Assembly (NCBI GenBank): GCA_016288215.1
Contig: JAEEYQ010000031.1
Span: 90,782 to 154,781, forward strand
Length of the DNA stretch: 64,000 bases
DNA from: Lentisphaeria bacterium
Lineage (GTDB): Bacteria > Verrucomicrobiota > Lentisphaeria > Oligosphaerales > Oligosphaeraceae
Direction of reading: 5' to 3'
This document shows, piece by piece, positions 1-9,229 of this stretch. Positions within the stretch are counted from its first letter, which is position 1, and every line of letters starts with the position of its first letter. Below the pieces are notes generated by a model. That model saw only the letters and a list, made by a program, of their open reading frames with translations, was not told where the DNA came from and did not search any database. Both the position numbers and the translations under genes were made by a program.

Positions 1-381
1 GCCGCCCAAATGCACGATTTCATTTTGGAGATGAAGGCCAAATACGAGACGCTCATCGGACAGAAAGGCACCAACCTCTCCGGCGGCCAGCGGCAACGGC
101 TCTCGCTCGCCCGCGCCCTGCTCACCGACCCCGAACTGCTGATTCTGGACGACTGCACCTCCGCGTTGGACGCCAACACGGAACGGAAAATTCAGGAGAC
201 TCTGGAGCGCATTTTGGTGGGCAAGACCGCCATCATGGTGTCTCAGCGGGTGTCCATGGCCATGCGTTGCCATAAAATCTGCGTGCTGGAGAACGGCCGC
301 GTCAGTGAATACGGAACTCATCATGAACTGTTGGAACTCAACGGCTTCTACGCCAAGCTGTTCCATCAGCAAACGGAATAA
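1..381 (+). CDS. ABC exporter subunit, C-terminal part of the nucleotide-binding domain (5' end outside window)
   Basis: The frame is open from the first base, so this is the last ~126 residues of a longer protein. A canonical signature LSGGQRQR is followed by a Walker B LLILDD, the D-loop SALD and a switch region reading VSQR. The Walker B catalytic Glu is Asp and the H-loop His is Gln. In heterodimeric ABC exporters of the TM287/288 kind this combination marks the subunit that supplies the degenerate ATP site while keeping an intact signature, so a partner half-transporter is expected just upstream. An ATP-driven exporter of lipid, peptide or drug is likely; the substrate cannot be inferred. 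purL follows after about 40 bp on the same strand. Confidence 0.9.
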   Translation, partial: AAQMHDFILEMKAKYETLIGQKGTNLSGGQRQRLSLARALLTDPELLILDDCTSALDANTERKIQETLERILVGKTAIMVSQRVSMAMRCHKICVLENGRVSEYGTHHELLELNGFYAKLFHQQTE

Positions 382-422
382 TTGGCCGCCCACGCGGCCG
401 CCACCCGAAGGGGAGTATCGAA

Positions 423-3400
423 ATGAACGATGTCAAACGTGTCTTTGTGGAAAAGCGTCCGGGCTTTGACGTGGAAGCCCGCAATCTTTGCGCCGACCTG
501 CGCGAAACGTTGGGCCTTGAGGGGCTGGAGCGCGTCCGTGTCTTCAAGCGCTATGATGTCTCCGGCATCGACGAACAGGAGTTCGCCGCCGCGCGGGACA
601 GCATCTTCTCCGAACCCAACGCGGACATGGTGACCGAAGAGACCTTGAACATCCCCTGCGACCGCCTCTTCGCCGTGGAGTACCTTCCCGGCCAATACGA
701 CCAGCGGGCGGACTCCGCCGCCCAATGCGTTCAGCTCCTCACCCAAAAGGAGCGGCCCCTTATCCGCACCGCCACCGTATACGCCTTCATCGGCAAGCTC
801 GATGACGAGGCCTTCAAGGCCATCCGCTCCTATCTCATCAACCCCGTGGAAAGCCGCGAAGCCTCTCTGGAGAAGCCCGAAACGTTGGCCTCCACGGCGG
901 AAGAGCCTGCGGACGTGCGAACCATGAAAGGCTTTATCTCCTTGCAGCGCAAGGATTTAGAGAACATGGTCAAAAATCTGGGCATGGCCATGAGCGTGGA
1001 GGATTTGGCCTTCTGCCAACAGTATTTCCGCGATGAGGAGCACCGCGATCCCTCCTTCGCCGAACTGCGCGTCATCGACACCTATTGGTCCGACCATTGT
1101 CGCCACACCACCTTCCACACCAGCATTGACGAAGTGGAGTTCGAACTGGGCGAGCTGGCCAAGCCAATTCTTTCCTCCTATAAAGACTACAAGACGCTGC
1201 GAAAGGGCCTTGGTCGGGAAGACAAGCCCCTCTGCCTCATGGACATGGCGACCATCGGCGCCCGCGAGCTCAAGCGGACTGGCAAGCTGGAGAACCTGGA
1301 TGCCTCGGAGGAAATCAACGCCTGCTCCATCAAGGTAAAGGCGGAGGTGAACGGCAAGCCGGAAGACTGGCTGGTGATGTACAAGAACGAGACCCACAAC
1401 CATCCCACGGAAATCGAACCCTACGGAGGCGCGGCCACCTGCCTCGGCGGCGCCATCCGCGACCCACTGTCCGGCCGCTCCTACGTCTATCAGGCCATGC
1501 GCATCACGGGAGCGGCCGATCCGCGCACGCCCCTGAAGGAGACGCTGCCCGGCAAGCTGCCCCAACGGAAAATCACCCGCACGGCGGCCGCCGGCTTCTC
1601 CTCCTACGGCAACCAAATCGGACTGGCCGCCGGCAAGGTTCAGGAGATCTACCACCCAGGCTTCATGGCCAAACGGCTGGAGCTGGGCGCCGTCATCGCC
1701 GCCGCTCCAGCGGCCAACGTGCTTCGCGCCCGCCCCGAGCCGGGGGATGTGATTCTGCTCATCGGCGGCCGCACGGGACGGGATGGCTGCGGCGGCGCCA
1801 CCGGCTCCTCCAAAGCCCACACGGGTGAATCCCTCATGACCTGCGGCGCGGAAGTGCAAAAGGGCAATCCGCTGACGGAACGCAACATCCAGCGGCTCTT
1901 CCGCAACCCTGAGTTCTCTCGTATGATTAAGCGCTGCAATGACTTCGGTGCGGGTGGCGTCTGCGTTGCCATCGGCGAGCTGGCTCCCGGCCTGCGCATC
2001 GATTTGGACAAGGTCCCCAAAAAATACGAGGGACTGGACGGCACGGAACTGGCCATCTCCGAATCACAGGAGCGCATGGCCTGCGTCTTCAAGGCGGGCG
2101 ATGTGCCCAAAGCCATCGCGTTGGCCGCCGAAGAGAATCTGGAGGCCACCGCCGTTGCCGTGGTCACCGACGAAAATCGGCTCCACATGTCATGGCGGGG
2201 CAAAACCATCATCGACATCTCCCGCGCCTTCTTGGACACCAACGGCATCACGCAGCACGCCAGCGCCTTCGTCGCCTGTCCGGACGAAGAGCAGGATTTC
2301 TTCCAGCGGCGTCCCGCCCCTTTGGCAAACGGCGATTTGAAGGGAGCCTGGCTGGCCAATCTAAAAGACCTTAACGTCTGCTCCCAGAAGGGGTTAGTGG
2401 AACGGTTCGATGCCACCATTGGCGCCTCCACCGTGCTCAGCCCCTACGGCGGCGTCAACCGCCTGACGCCCAACGAGGCCATGGCCGCCAAGCTTCCTGT
2501 GGACGGCACCACCTCCACCTGCACGCTGATGAGTCATGGCTACAACCCATGGCTCGCCGAATGGAGCCCCTATCACGGCGCCCTGTACGCCGTGGTGGAG
2601 GCCAATGCGAAGATCGCCGCCGCCGGTGGCGACGTGACTCAGGTCCGCATGTCCTTCCAGGAGTATTTCGAGCGACTGAACGCGGAGCCGGAGAGCTGGG
2701 GCAAACCGCTGGCGGCGCTGTTGGGCGGCCTCAAGGGCCAGCTGGAGTTCGGCACGGCCGCCATTGGCGGAAAGGACTCCATGTCGGGCACCTTTGAAGA
2801 CATCTCCGTGCCTCCCACCCTCGTGGCCTTCGCCGTCACCACCTGCAGTGCCTCCGACATTGTCAGTCCTGAGTTCAAGGGCACCGGCCATCGGGTTGTC
2901 CTGCTCACCGCGCCGCGGGACGCCTATGGCATGCCGAATTTCGAGCAGCTTCGAACCAACTTCGCCAATCTGGTCACCTGGAACCGCGTCAGCCGCATCA
3001 TTTTGGCCGCCCACACCGTCGGTCAGGGCGGCATCGCCGCCGCCGTGTCCAAAATGGCCTTTGGCAACGACATCGGCTTCTCCTTCGCCAACGGATGGAA
3101 GAACGAGGCCCTCTTCACGCCAGACTACGGCGCCATCATTTTGGAACTGGCTCCCGCCGCCCCCGATGTGCTGCCAGGCACCGTTCCCCTTGGTGTAACC
3201 ACCACGGAGAAAGCCATTTCCGTCAACGGCACCACCATCTCCCTTGAAGAGGCGGTCGCCGCCTGGAAGGAGCCTCTGGAGAAGGTGTTCCCCACCTGCG
3301 CACGGCAAGTGCCCGCCGCTCCGCAGTGGAAGCCATGGACGAAGGGGGGCAAGCGCCACGCCGCCATCAAAATTGCGCGGCCCCGCGTCTTCATGCCCGT

Positions 3401-4181
3401 CTTCCCGGGGACCAATTGCGAATACGACACCCAACGGGCCTTTGAGCGGGCTGGCGCCATCGTGGAAACCTTCGTCATCCGCAACCACAGCGCGGCGGAC
3501 GTGGAGGCCTCCGTGCAGGCAATCGTCAAAGCCCTTGACAATGCGCAGATTCTGATGTTCCCCGGTGGCTTCTCCAGCGGCGACGAACCCGACGGCAGCG
3601 GCAAATTCATCGCCACCACCTTCCGCAACCCGCGCATCGCCGCCGCCACCCGCGCTCTGCTTCACGAAAGGGACGGCCTTGCCCTCGGCATCTGCAACGG
3701 CTTCCAGGCCCTCATCAAACTTGGGCTGCTTCCCTATGGAGACATCATCCCCCGACTGGCGGACGACGCACCTACGCTCACCTTCAACACCATCGGCCGC
3801 CATATGGCGACCATGGTGGACACGGTGGTCGCCTCCAACCTCTCGCCATGGCTCCGCTACACCACGCCAGGCGAACGCCACAGCATCGCCATCTCCCACG
3901 GCGAAGGCCGCTTTGTCGCCACCGAAGCGCAAGTTCAAGAGCTGCTGGACAACGGTCAGGTCGCCTTCCAATACGCCAATCCGGACGGCAGCCCCGCCAC
4001 CCTCATGCCATGGAATCCCAATGGCTCCGTCTGCGCCATCGAGGGCATCACCTCCAAAGATGGTCGCATTTTGGGCAAAATGGGCCATAGTGAACGGGCC
4101 GTGGACGACTTCATCTCCATCAACGTGCCGGGCGTCCACGCCCAAGCTCTGTTCCAGGCTGGCGTGGACTACTTTGAATAG
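423..4181 (+). CDS. purL: Phosphoribosylformylglycinamidine synthase, long single-chain form
   Basis: This enzyme makes FGAM from FGAR, glutamine and ATP in step four of purine synthesis in the cytosol. At 1252 residues it is the full-length fused type, with PurM-like synthetase domains followed by a class I glutaminase. Visible motifs are FGAGGVCVAIGELAPG and GTELAISESQERMA in the synthetase part, then PGGFSSGDEPDGSGKF, the nucleophile Cys1091 in LGICNGFQ and the HGEGRF His/Glu segment of the glutaminase. The wording resembles the clade II PurL found in clostridia and Bacteroides. The ATG has GGGGAG about 6 bp upstream. No separate purS or purQ is needed. A PurN-like gene lies at the far end of the window. 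Confidence 0.96.
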   Translation: MNDVKRVFVEKRPGFDVEARNLCADLRETLGLEGLERVRVFKRYDVSGIDEQEFAAARDSIFSEPNADMVTEETLNIPCDRLFAVEYLPGQYDQRADSAAQCVQLLTQKERPLIRTATVYAFIGKLDDEAFKAIRSYLINPVESREASLEKPETLASTAEEPADVRTMKGFISLQRKDLENMVKNLGMAMSVEDLAFCQQYFRDEEHRDPSFAELRVIDTYWSDHCRHTTFHTSIDEVEFELGELAKPILSSYKDYKTLRKGLGREDKPLCLMDMATIGARELKRTGKLENLDASEEINACSIKVKAEVNGKPEDWLVMYKNETHNHPTEIEPYGGAATCLGGAIRDPLSGRSYVYQAMRITGAADPRTPLKETLPGKLPQRKITRTAAAGFSSYGNQIGLAAGKVQEIYHPGFMAKRLELGAVIAAAPAANVLRARPEPGDVILLIGGRTGRDGCGGATGSSKAHTGESLMTCGAEVQKGNPLTERNIQRLFRNPEFSRMIKRCNDFGAGGVCVAIGELAPGLRIDLDKVPKKYEGLDGTELAISESQERMACVFKAGDVPKAIALAAEENLEATAVAVVTDENRLHMSWRGKTIIDISRAFLDTNGITQHASAFVACPDEEQDFFQRRPAPLANGDLKGAWLANLKDLNVCSQKGLVERFDATIGASTVLSPYGGVNRLTPNEAMAAKLPVDGTTSTCTLMSHGYNPWLAEWSPYHGALYAVVEANAKIAAAGGDVTQVRMSFQEYFERLNAEPESWGKPLAALLGGLKGQLEFGTAAIGGKDSMSGTFEDISVPPTLVAFAVTTCSASDIVSPEFKGTGHRVVLLTAPRDAYGMPNFEQLRTNFANLVTWNRVSRIILAAHTVGQGGIAAAVSKMAFGNDIGFSFANGWKNEALFTPDYGAIILELAPAAPDVLPGTVPLGVTTTEKAISVNGTTISLEEAVAAWKEPLEKVFPTCARQVPAAPQWKPWTKGGKRHAAIKIARPRVFMPVFPGTNCEYDTQRAFERAGAIVETFVIRNHSAADVEASVQAIVKALDNAQILMFPGGFSSGDEPDGSGKFIATTFRNPRIAAATRALLHERDGLALGICNGFQALIKLGLLPYGDIIPRLADDAPTLTFNTIGRHMATMVDTVVASNLSPWLRYTTPGERHSIAISHGEGRFVATEAQVQELLDNGQVAFQYANPDGSPATLMPWNPNGSVCAIEGITSKDGRILGKMGHSERAVDDFISINVPGVHAQALFQAGVDYFE

Positions 4182-4253
4182 GAGACACCGCCGTAACGCA
4201 AAAATCATCGTGCTGAAAAGCATCTTTCGTCATAACGCAAAAAGAAAGTTTTC

Positions 4254-4283
4254 TTGCAAATTTGGCATAAAACCTGCTATTAT
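4254..4283 (+). promoter_or_regulatory. Putative sigma-70 promoter for the DUF4091 gene at 4432
   Basis: TTGCAA (4254-4259) and TATTAT (4278-4283) are separated by 18 bp and followed by an alternating TA stretch. It lies about 150 bp upstream of the start codon in the gap after purL. A similar CTATTATATA core recurs upstream of several other genes in the window (12382, 27598, 60207). Confidence 0.45.
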
Positions 4284-4431
4284 ATACCATATATATAGTT
4301 CGCCCACAGACGGGGGACAGGCCGACTGCCCCCTGCCTCTGTCCTATTTCGTCTTTTGACAGTTCAAAAGACGCTTGGCAAGAAACGTTGACAACAGGCA
4401 ATTCGAAACCAGACACGAAAGGCTTCCTACC

Positions 4432-6603
4432 ATGAAATCCACTCCCATCAGAGGCGCTGTCATATTGCAGCTCTGCATGCTTTTTGCATGCATTTCTCTA
4501 TCAGCACGGATACTTCGGAATTTTGACTTCACCGTAGGCCAGCTTCCCGCCGAACTGAAATTCACCACCTATGGCGATGGACAGGCGGAATCGTCTCTGG
4601 TTTCCGCCCTGCGGGACGGCGTTCCCATCACCCCCTGCATGATGTATGCCCCCAACCCGCGAAGCTGGGGGCATCTGATCTGCGACATTCCCGCCAACGA
4701 AGTGCCAGCCGGCGGAAGAATCCGCGTCACCGCCTTCGTGACCTCCAATCTTCCTGACAAGGCCCATGTCTGCATCTGCGAAGGCTCTACCTTTGGCAGC
4801 ACTTTAGAGAAAGTCACAATTAACGGAGGCAAAAGCGAATATGCCAATCTCCGTGGCCCCATCACCGTAGAACTGCCCCGAAGAGAGGCGACGGATTTCG
4901 TCTCCGTTGCCTGCGGCATTGACTACTACAGCTCAAAGGCGTGGGCTGTTGTGGATCGCTTTGTGGTGGAACATCTTGCGGAAGGCGAGGAGTCCGCCAT
5001 CGACACGGCGGGGCTGAAGCCGCTCAAGCAGCTGAAACTTCCCTCGAAACTGCTTCTCCTTTGCCTTTCCATTCCATTGGACAAGACCCTCAACGCGCTG
5101 AACCATGAGCAGGCCCGCTACGCGGCGACCGGTTTGGACAGCCATCCCATGGCCCTCCGCCGTCAGGAGCTGGGAAAGCAGCTGGAATCCGGCCTGCGGG
5201 ACGTCCTTCAGGGGGATCTGGACCTAGACACGCTGACCCATGCGGAAAAGGAGCTTCTGGGGACCTCCTTCCGCTGGCAGGTTCTTCCCGAAATGACGGT
5301 GCTCAACCAAGCCGTGGCTTTTCCTCCTGACGTGACCGAACAGTTTTCGCCGGTGGCGGCCTCAAATGGCCAGTCAAATTGCATCTTGCTCATATCCAAT
5401 GACTTCCATGAAAAAGCCACCTTTCGGATATGGGTCGAGGGGGACGCGGCCACCGCCGTGAAACTGAAGCGGCTCCATTGGATTGACGGTGTCGCGGACA
5501 TCCCGCAGGACTATGCTCCCACCGACCTTCTGGAACTGGGTTCGGGGGACTCCATGCCCTTCATGTTGTCCTTCTCCGCAAAGCAACTTCCTCCCGGTCT
5601 CCATGAAATCCGGCTGATGCTCTCCCCGCTGGACCTTCGGCTTCCGGAACGCGTGATCCATTGCCATTTCAAGACGCTGCCCTATCGGCTGCCGGACGCC
5701 CTGCCCATCCAGACCTTTGCGTGGGACTACAACATGGCGGCCCAAGATTCCGTCATGGATCTGCTCCATGGCATGCGAGTCAACACCTTCATGGTCACCG
5801 TGAGCGAGACGGACTTCCGCAACCTTCACGCCATGATTGACACCATCGACCGCCACGGCCTCCGCGACTCCAGCTTTCTCTTCCTCGAAACCTGGTTCAT
5901 TCGGAACGCGACGGAATGGAAGCCCGAATTCGACCAGTGGCTGGACCAGCTGGAAGCCGAAATGGCCTCCCGCAACTGGCCCCGAAACCGCTGGGTCCTC
6001 CATATCTTCGACGAGGTGTTCAGCGAGCCGTTCTACCGCGCCGCCACGGCCATCAAGGCCAAACACCCCCATATCCCCCTCTTCTCCGACGTCATCGCCT
6101 CTCAGGAGACCATCGACAAATTCGCTCCCGTCATTGACTTCTGGTGCCCCCACATCCGACAGCGAGTGGAGCAACGGGAAGAGCATCTGGCCGAACTGAA
6201 GGCCATGCGGGCCACCCATCCCGTCTGGGTCTATGACTGCGACAGCACCGCCACCTATCCCGTGGAACGCTATCGTTTCATGCCATGGCTCTCCTGGCTG
6301 GATGGCGACCACGGTCTTGGCTTCTGGTGCCTCGGCTCGATGACCCTTCGCCCCGCCCCTGGCAAGGCCAATTGGGGTAGCACCTACACCTTCAATGGAA
6401 AGCTTGTCCCCAGCCGCCGCCTTTGGATGTTCGCCGCCGGACTGGAGGACTATCTGCTGCTCGCCAAAGCCGCTGAAATCGCCCCTGAAGAGACACGGAC
6501 GCTGGCGGAGCGGGTGCTGGCCGCCTTTGGCAAACCTGAATTCGCCCATGTCGTAGAGGAAGCCCGCGCCGCCTTGCTGTCGCGAATCGAGCAGGGGCAT
6601 TAG
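4432..6603 (+). CDS. Secreted DUF4091 / GH123-like glycoside hydrolase
   Basis: A 723-residue exported protein. The chosen ATG has GAAAGG about 9 bp upstream and begins a signal peptide (MKSTPIRGAVILQLCMLFA). The C-terminal half is a TIM-barrel-type domain that ends in the DUF4091 signature (SRRLWMFAAGLEDYLLLAKA). An Asp-Glu pair, D527-E528 in IFDEVF, falls where GH123 enzymes carry their catalytic Asp-Glu for substrate-assisted cleavage of N-acetylhexosamine glycosides. The N-terminal half is beta-rich and possibly carbohydrate-binding. Three other DUF4091 proteins in the window (12382, 31371 and 55527 starts) carry the same DE pair, which supports a glycan-trimming role. Actual substrate unknown. 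Confidence 0.82.
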   Translation: MKSTPIRGAVILQLCMLFACISLSARILRNFDFTVGQLPAELKFTTYGDGQAESSLVSALRDGVPITPCMMYAPNPRSWGHLICDIPANEVPAGGRIRVTAFVTSNLPDKAHVCICEGSTFGSTLEKVTINGGKSEYANLRGPITVELPRREATDFVSVACGIDYYSSKAWAVVDRFVVEHLAEGEESAIDTAGLKPLKQLKLPSKLLLLCLSIPLDKTLNALNHEQARYAATGLDSHPMALRRQELGKQLESGLRDVLQGDLDLDTLTHAEKELLGTSFRWQVLPEMTVLNQAVAFPPDVTEQFSPVAASNGQSNCILLISNDFHEKATFRIWVEGDAATAVKLKRLHWIDGVADIPQDYAPTDLLELGSGDSMPFMLSFSAKQLPPGLHEIRLMLSPLDLRLPERVIHCHFKTLPYRLPDALPIQTFAWDYNMAAQDSVMDLLHGMRVNTFMVTVSETDFRNLHAMIDTIDRHGLRDSSFLFLETWFIRNATEWKPEFDQWLDQLEAEMASRNWPRNRWVLHIFDEVFSEPFYRAATAIKAKHPHIPLFSDVIASQETIDKFAPVIDFWCPHIRQRVEQREEHLAELKAMRATHPVWVYDCDSTATYPVERYRFMPWLSWLDGDHGLGFWCLGSMTLRPAPGKANWGSTYTFNGKLVPSRRLWMFAAGLEDYLLLAKAAEIAPEETRTLAERVLAAFGKPEFAHVVEEARAALLSRIEQGH

Positions 6604-6772
6604 CAGGCAACCTTTGATTACTCTAAAAACAGCAGTTGGATTTTTCTTCCATGCAAGTCATCATGCTGAATCTGTCTCTCCCCCAGTCATCAAAATGTGC
6701 GGAAAAGGCTATGGTGGCAGAAGACGAGGCATGCCGAAAAAGAAGAGCCGCTTTGGCGGCGGCAGGATATTA

Positions 6773-6928
6773 GCCGTGGGTAAGCGCAACGCCGTAGGCG
6801 TAAGCGTAACCCACGGTGCACGAGAAAGTTAGAGTTATAGAACCGCGTAGCGGTGACCCTCCTTCGCCTTTCGGGCTACGGCAGGGCAAGAAGGAGCCTG
6901 ACGTGGGTGAAGCGAAGCGAAACCCACG
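6773..6928. repeat. Cluster of REP-like inverted repeats
   Basis: Several hairpins lie in tandem. CCGTGGGT and ACCCACGG (6773-6815) enclose ACGCC-GTA-GGCGT. Next is ACCGC-GTA-GCGGT (6842-6854), then CTCCTT...AAGGAG (6859-6896). A second CGTGGGT...ACCCACG pair (6902-6928) encloses a GAAGC-rich loop. The reuse of the GTGGGT/ACCCAC arms and of the GTA loop suggests a multicopy palindromic element. No RAYT transposase gene is in the window. Confidence 0.6.
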
Positions 6929-6943
6929 AACAGACAGGAGTCT

Positions 6944-7013
6944 GACGCGAGACGGGAGACGAGAACCGCGGGACGCGAGACGGGAGACGAGAGACGAGGG
7001 ACGAGAGACGGGG
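6944..7013. repeat. Heptanucleotide tract, ten units of the GACGNGA type
   Basis: Ten consecutive 7-mers can be read (GACGCGA, GACGGGA, GACGAGA, ACCGCGG, GACGCGA, and so on). The block GACGCGA-GACGGGA-GACGAGA occurs twice. The reverse complement resembles the CGTCTCA-type tract at 43229. Confidence 0.8.
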
Positions 7014-7167
7014 GCACTCTTCATTCTTTGTCGTTGTAGATCAAAAAGAACCGCTTTGGCGGCTTAAAACTCTCAATCGCGTCTTTTGATTTATAACATA
7101 CTTATATGCAGCATGTTATGAATAGAAAACCTACTTAACTGCGCTTTTTTATAGGGGGTAAAGCGGC

Positions 7168-7785
7168 TCAATTGCGAAGGTCGTTGAGACGGCGCTTCAG
7201 GGCGTCCACATCCAGACGGCGGACAGTTTTCGCAAAGACGGGCCACCAGCGATGGTGGCCATAGCCGCCCGCTTTCATCTCCTCAAGGGCCTCCTCTTTG
7301 CTCCAGCCCTGCACCACAAGACGATAGGCCGCGCAGACGATGCCTGTGCGGTCCGCCCCATGCAGACAATGGACCAGACAAGGTTGCTCCGCCTGGCAGG
7401 TCATGATGGCAAGTGCCTGAGCCAGAGCCTCTTCTGGAATATTGCCTCCCAATGGCGGCAGCTGGATGTAATGGACCTGCAGTCGGGTCTGCAGCTGCGC
7501 ATTTCGGTCCGTGAAGTTGTTGCGCAGACAGATGATGGAATGGAAACCATGAGCCTCCAGCTGACGAAAGCCCTCGGGCGTCGGCTGAGCGGAACGATAG
7601 ACGCCCTCGTCGATGCGATGAAAATTGGGGACCCCCGGCAGGGTCATGGGAATCCCCCACGTTTCAGGACGGCTGTCCGCCGCCATGCCGTGTCGGCATC
7701 CCGTGGAAAACGTTAGCAACGCTACGCATAGCATGCCCAACGGCAGCCATGTCCCCCACCGCAAAGGCGGAATCCACCGCACCAT
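7168..7785 (-). CDS. Exported dual-specificity/tyrosine phosphatase-like protein
   Basis: A 205-residue protein with a cysteine-phosphatase P-loop, HCLHGADRTG, matching HCX5R(S/T). It is followed by the helix IVCAAYRLVVQGWSKEEA typical of the DSP/PTP-like fold, and an upstream LPPLGG loop may hold the general acid region. The start used gives a signal-like N-terminus (WLPLGMLCVALLTFSTGC); the Cys could be a weak lipobox, so a periplasmic or lipoprotein location is likely. In-frame starts up to 7833 are possible and none has a good ribosome site. Small secreted phosphatases of this family are poorly characterised; phosphoprotein or inositol phosphate substrates are possible. Confidence 0.75.
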   Translation of the reverse strand: MVRWIPPLRWGTWLPLGMLCVALLTFSTGCRHGMAADSRPETWGIPMTLPGVPNFHRIDEGVYRSAQPTPEGFRQLEAHGFHSIICLRNNFTDRNAQLQTRLQVHYIQLPPLGGNIPEEALAQALAIMTCQAEQPCLVHCLHGADRTGIVCAAYRLVVQGWSKEEALEEMKAGGYGHHRWWPVFAKTVRRLDVDALKRRLNDLRN

Positions 7786-7880
7786 CGCTGAATTTATTTC
7801 ATTTTTATGCATTATTTGCATAAAACCATTCATTTTATAAAAGTGTCACGCCGCTCAACGCTTGCCCGCCGGGCCACCGC

Positions 7881-8522
7881 CTAAAGCTTCAACCCATTGT
7901 CATAACGGCACATGACGCTGTTCGGATCCCAAATGCCGCAATAGCGGAACAGCTCATGGGCCAACAGAATATGCCCCTCCGCATTGGGATGGTAGGAGTC
8001 GCTCATCAGATAGCGCCCTTTGGCGTCGGTGGGCCAGGAGGCATTGAAATCCAAAAGCCCCGCCTGCTGCTCCGCCGCCACTTCGCGCATGGCAGCCACA
8101 TAGTCCTTGATAATCGCTTCGCCGGTGGGAATGGTCGTGGTCAGAACCGGATAGCCTTCCAGTTCACGGATTTTGCCGCAGAGCGTCCGAAGCTGGCTTC
8201 GGTAATCGTCCAGCGGCTCATGCTTGCGGGCGTCGTTGCCACCGACCATGATGAAGCAGACCTGGGGTTTGAAGAAGGCGACGCGGAAGGCAAAATCGTT
8301 CAGCACCGCTCGCGCCGTCATGCCGCTGCCGAAAGCACTGTTCAAGAATTGGTCCCTTGAACGGCGCATCTCCCAATAGACGCGTTCACGGAACAGTTCC
8401 GTGAAGTCGCGATAACCGAAGGTATGGAAGGCGCCGCTGATGATGCTGGCCCCCGTGAACAGCCACCGCACCGGCGTCTGTTTTTCCTTCAGCATTTTTT
8501 CGAGGATCGGATTGACTTCCAT
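7881..8522 (-). CDS. SGNH/GDSL-family hydrolase (tandem copy 3)
   Basis: A 213-residue cytoplasmic-type SGNH hydrolase, last of three tandem paralogs. Block I reads LFTGASI with nucleophile Ser26 (GAS instead of GDS). Block III is GGND, and block V is DSYHPNAEGH with the catalytic Asp and His. The ATG at 8522 has a strong GGAGGA 7 bp upstream, and only 17 bp separate it from the preceding gene. Such enzymes deacylate acetylated sugars or lipids. There is no signal peptide, so it would act on imported oligosaccharides. The operon probably starts with the LamG-DUF4091 gene at 12382. Confidence 0.85.
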   Translation of the reverse strand: MEVNPILEKMLKEKQTPVRWLFTGASIISGAFHTFGYRDFTELFRERVYWEMRRSRDQFLNSAFGSGMTARAVLNDFAFRVAFFKPQVCFIMVGGNDARKHEPLDDYRSQLRTLCGKIRELEGYPVLTTTIPTGEAIIKDYVAAMREVAAEQQAGLLDFNASWPTDAKGRYLMSDSYHPNAEGHILLAHELFRYCGIWDPNSVMCRYDNGLKL

Positions 8523-8539
8523 GGCTGTCTCCTCCAACG

Positions 8540-9199
8540 TCAAAGGCCAAGGCCGCAGTCCAGGCGGCAAATGGTGCTGTTGTCGTCCCAGATGCCCATG
8601 TAGCGGAACATGTCATGGGCGATCTTCAGATGGCCGTAGGCGTTGGGATGCAGGGAGTCGCTCATCAGATAGGGCAGCCGCGTGTCATTCTCCCAAATGG
8701 AATAGTTGTCCAGAATGCCCGTTCCCTTTTCAGCGGCGACTTGGCAGGAGGCCATGGCGAACTCCTTGTTGGGAAAACCCGCGCCGCCCCATGCAGGCAA
8801 CCCGTTCATTAGCACGAGGTAACAGCCAATCTCCTGAAACATGTCCGCCAGTTTCCGCATGTTCTCCGTGAAGGTCTCCAGCGGCACTTTGGACATGGCG
8901 TCGTTGGCGCCAAGCAGCAGAAACGCCACATGGGGCTTGAAGAGGGCGACGCGTTCCGGAAACTCCCGGATGACCCGCGCCGTCACCATGCCGCCGCCAA
9001 AGGCGCTGTTGACGACCACATCGCTGACGCGGCGGCACTCCCACACGACCCGCTCGCGGAAGAGCCCGCTGAAGTTCAGCTTGCCGAAGGTGTGGTAACA
9101 GCCGTCGATGATGCTGTTGCCCACGAAGAGCCAGCGCTTGCCGTCGTTCTTGTCCTCAAGAACCATTTTCTGCAGTTTTTCATTTACCTTGATTTCCAT
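8540..9199 (-). CDS. SGNH/GDSL-family hydrolase (tandem copy 2)
   Basis: 219 residues. Block I is LFVGNSI with Ser29 (GNS in place of GDS), block III is GANDAMSK and block V is DSLHPNAYGH. GGGAG lies about 8 bp before the ATG. It shares the framework RWLF-G-SI-G-YHTFG with its two neighbours, so the trio arose by tandem duplication. The substrate is probably an O-acyl or O-acetyl ester on a sugar (inference). No signal peptide is visible. Confidence 0.85.
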   Translation of the reverse strand: MEIKVNEKLQKMVLEDKNDGKRWLFVGNSIIDGCYHTFGKLNFSGLFRERVVWECRRVSDVVVNSAFGGGMVTARVIREFPERVALFKPHVAFLLLGANDAMSKVPLETFTENMRKLADMFQEIGCYLVLMNGLPAWGGAGFPNKEFAMASCQVAAEKGTGILDNYSIWENDTRLPYLMSDSLHPNAYGHLKIAHDMFRYMGIWDDNSTICRLDCGLGL

Positions 9200-9229
9200 A
9201 TACTTGACTCCCAGTTACATGTGATAATT

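Larger units (their letters stand above)
6604..7167. other. 564-bp intergenic region with hairpins and heptamer repeats
   Basis: No credible gene. It holds REP-like inverted repeats (6773-6928), a 70-bp 7-mer tract (6944-7013) and an AT-rich stretch around 7085-7140. The two flanking genes converge here, but I see no clean U-tailed terminator. Confidence 0.7.

Noticed and set aside
2394..4223. 609-residue open frame on the strand opposite purL
   Set aside because: It is antisense to a clear purL; G/C-rich third positions produce long shadow frames, and the translation has no domain.
6816..7067. Open frame encoding repeated RETRD-type residues
   Set aside because: It is a by-product of the GACGAGA heptamer tract; the composition is not protein-like and there is no ribosome site.
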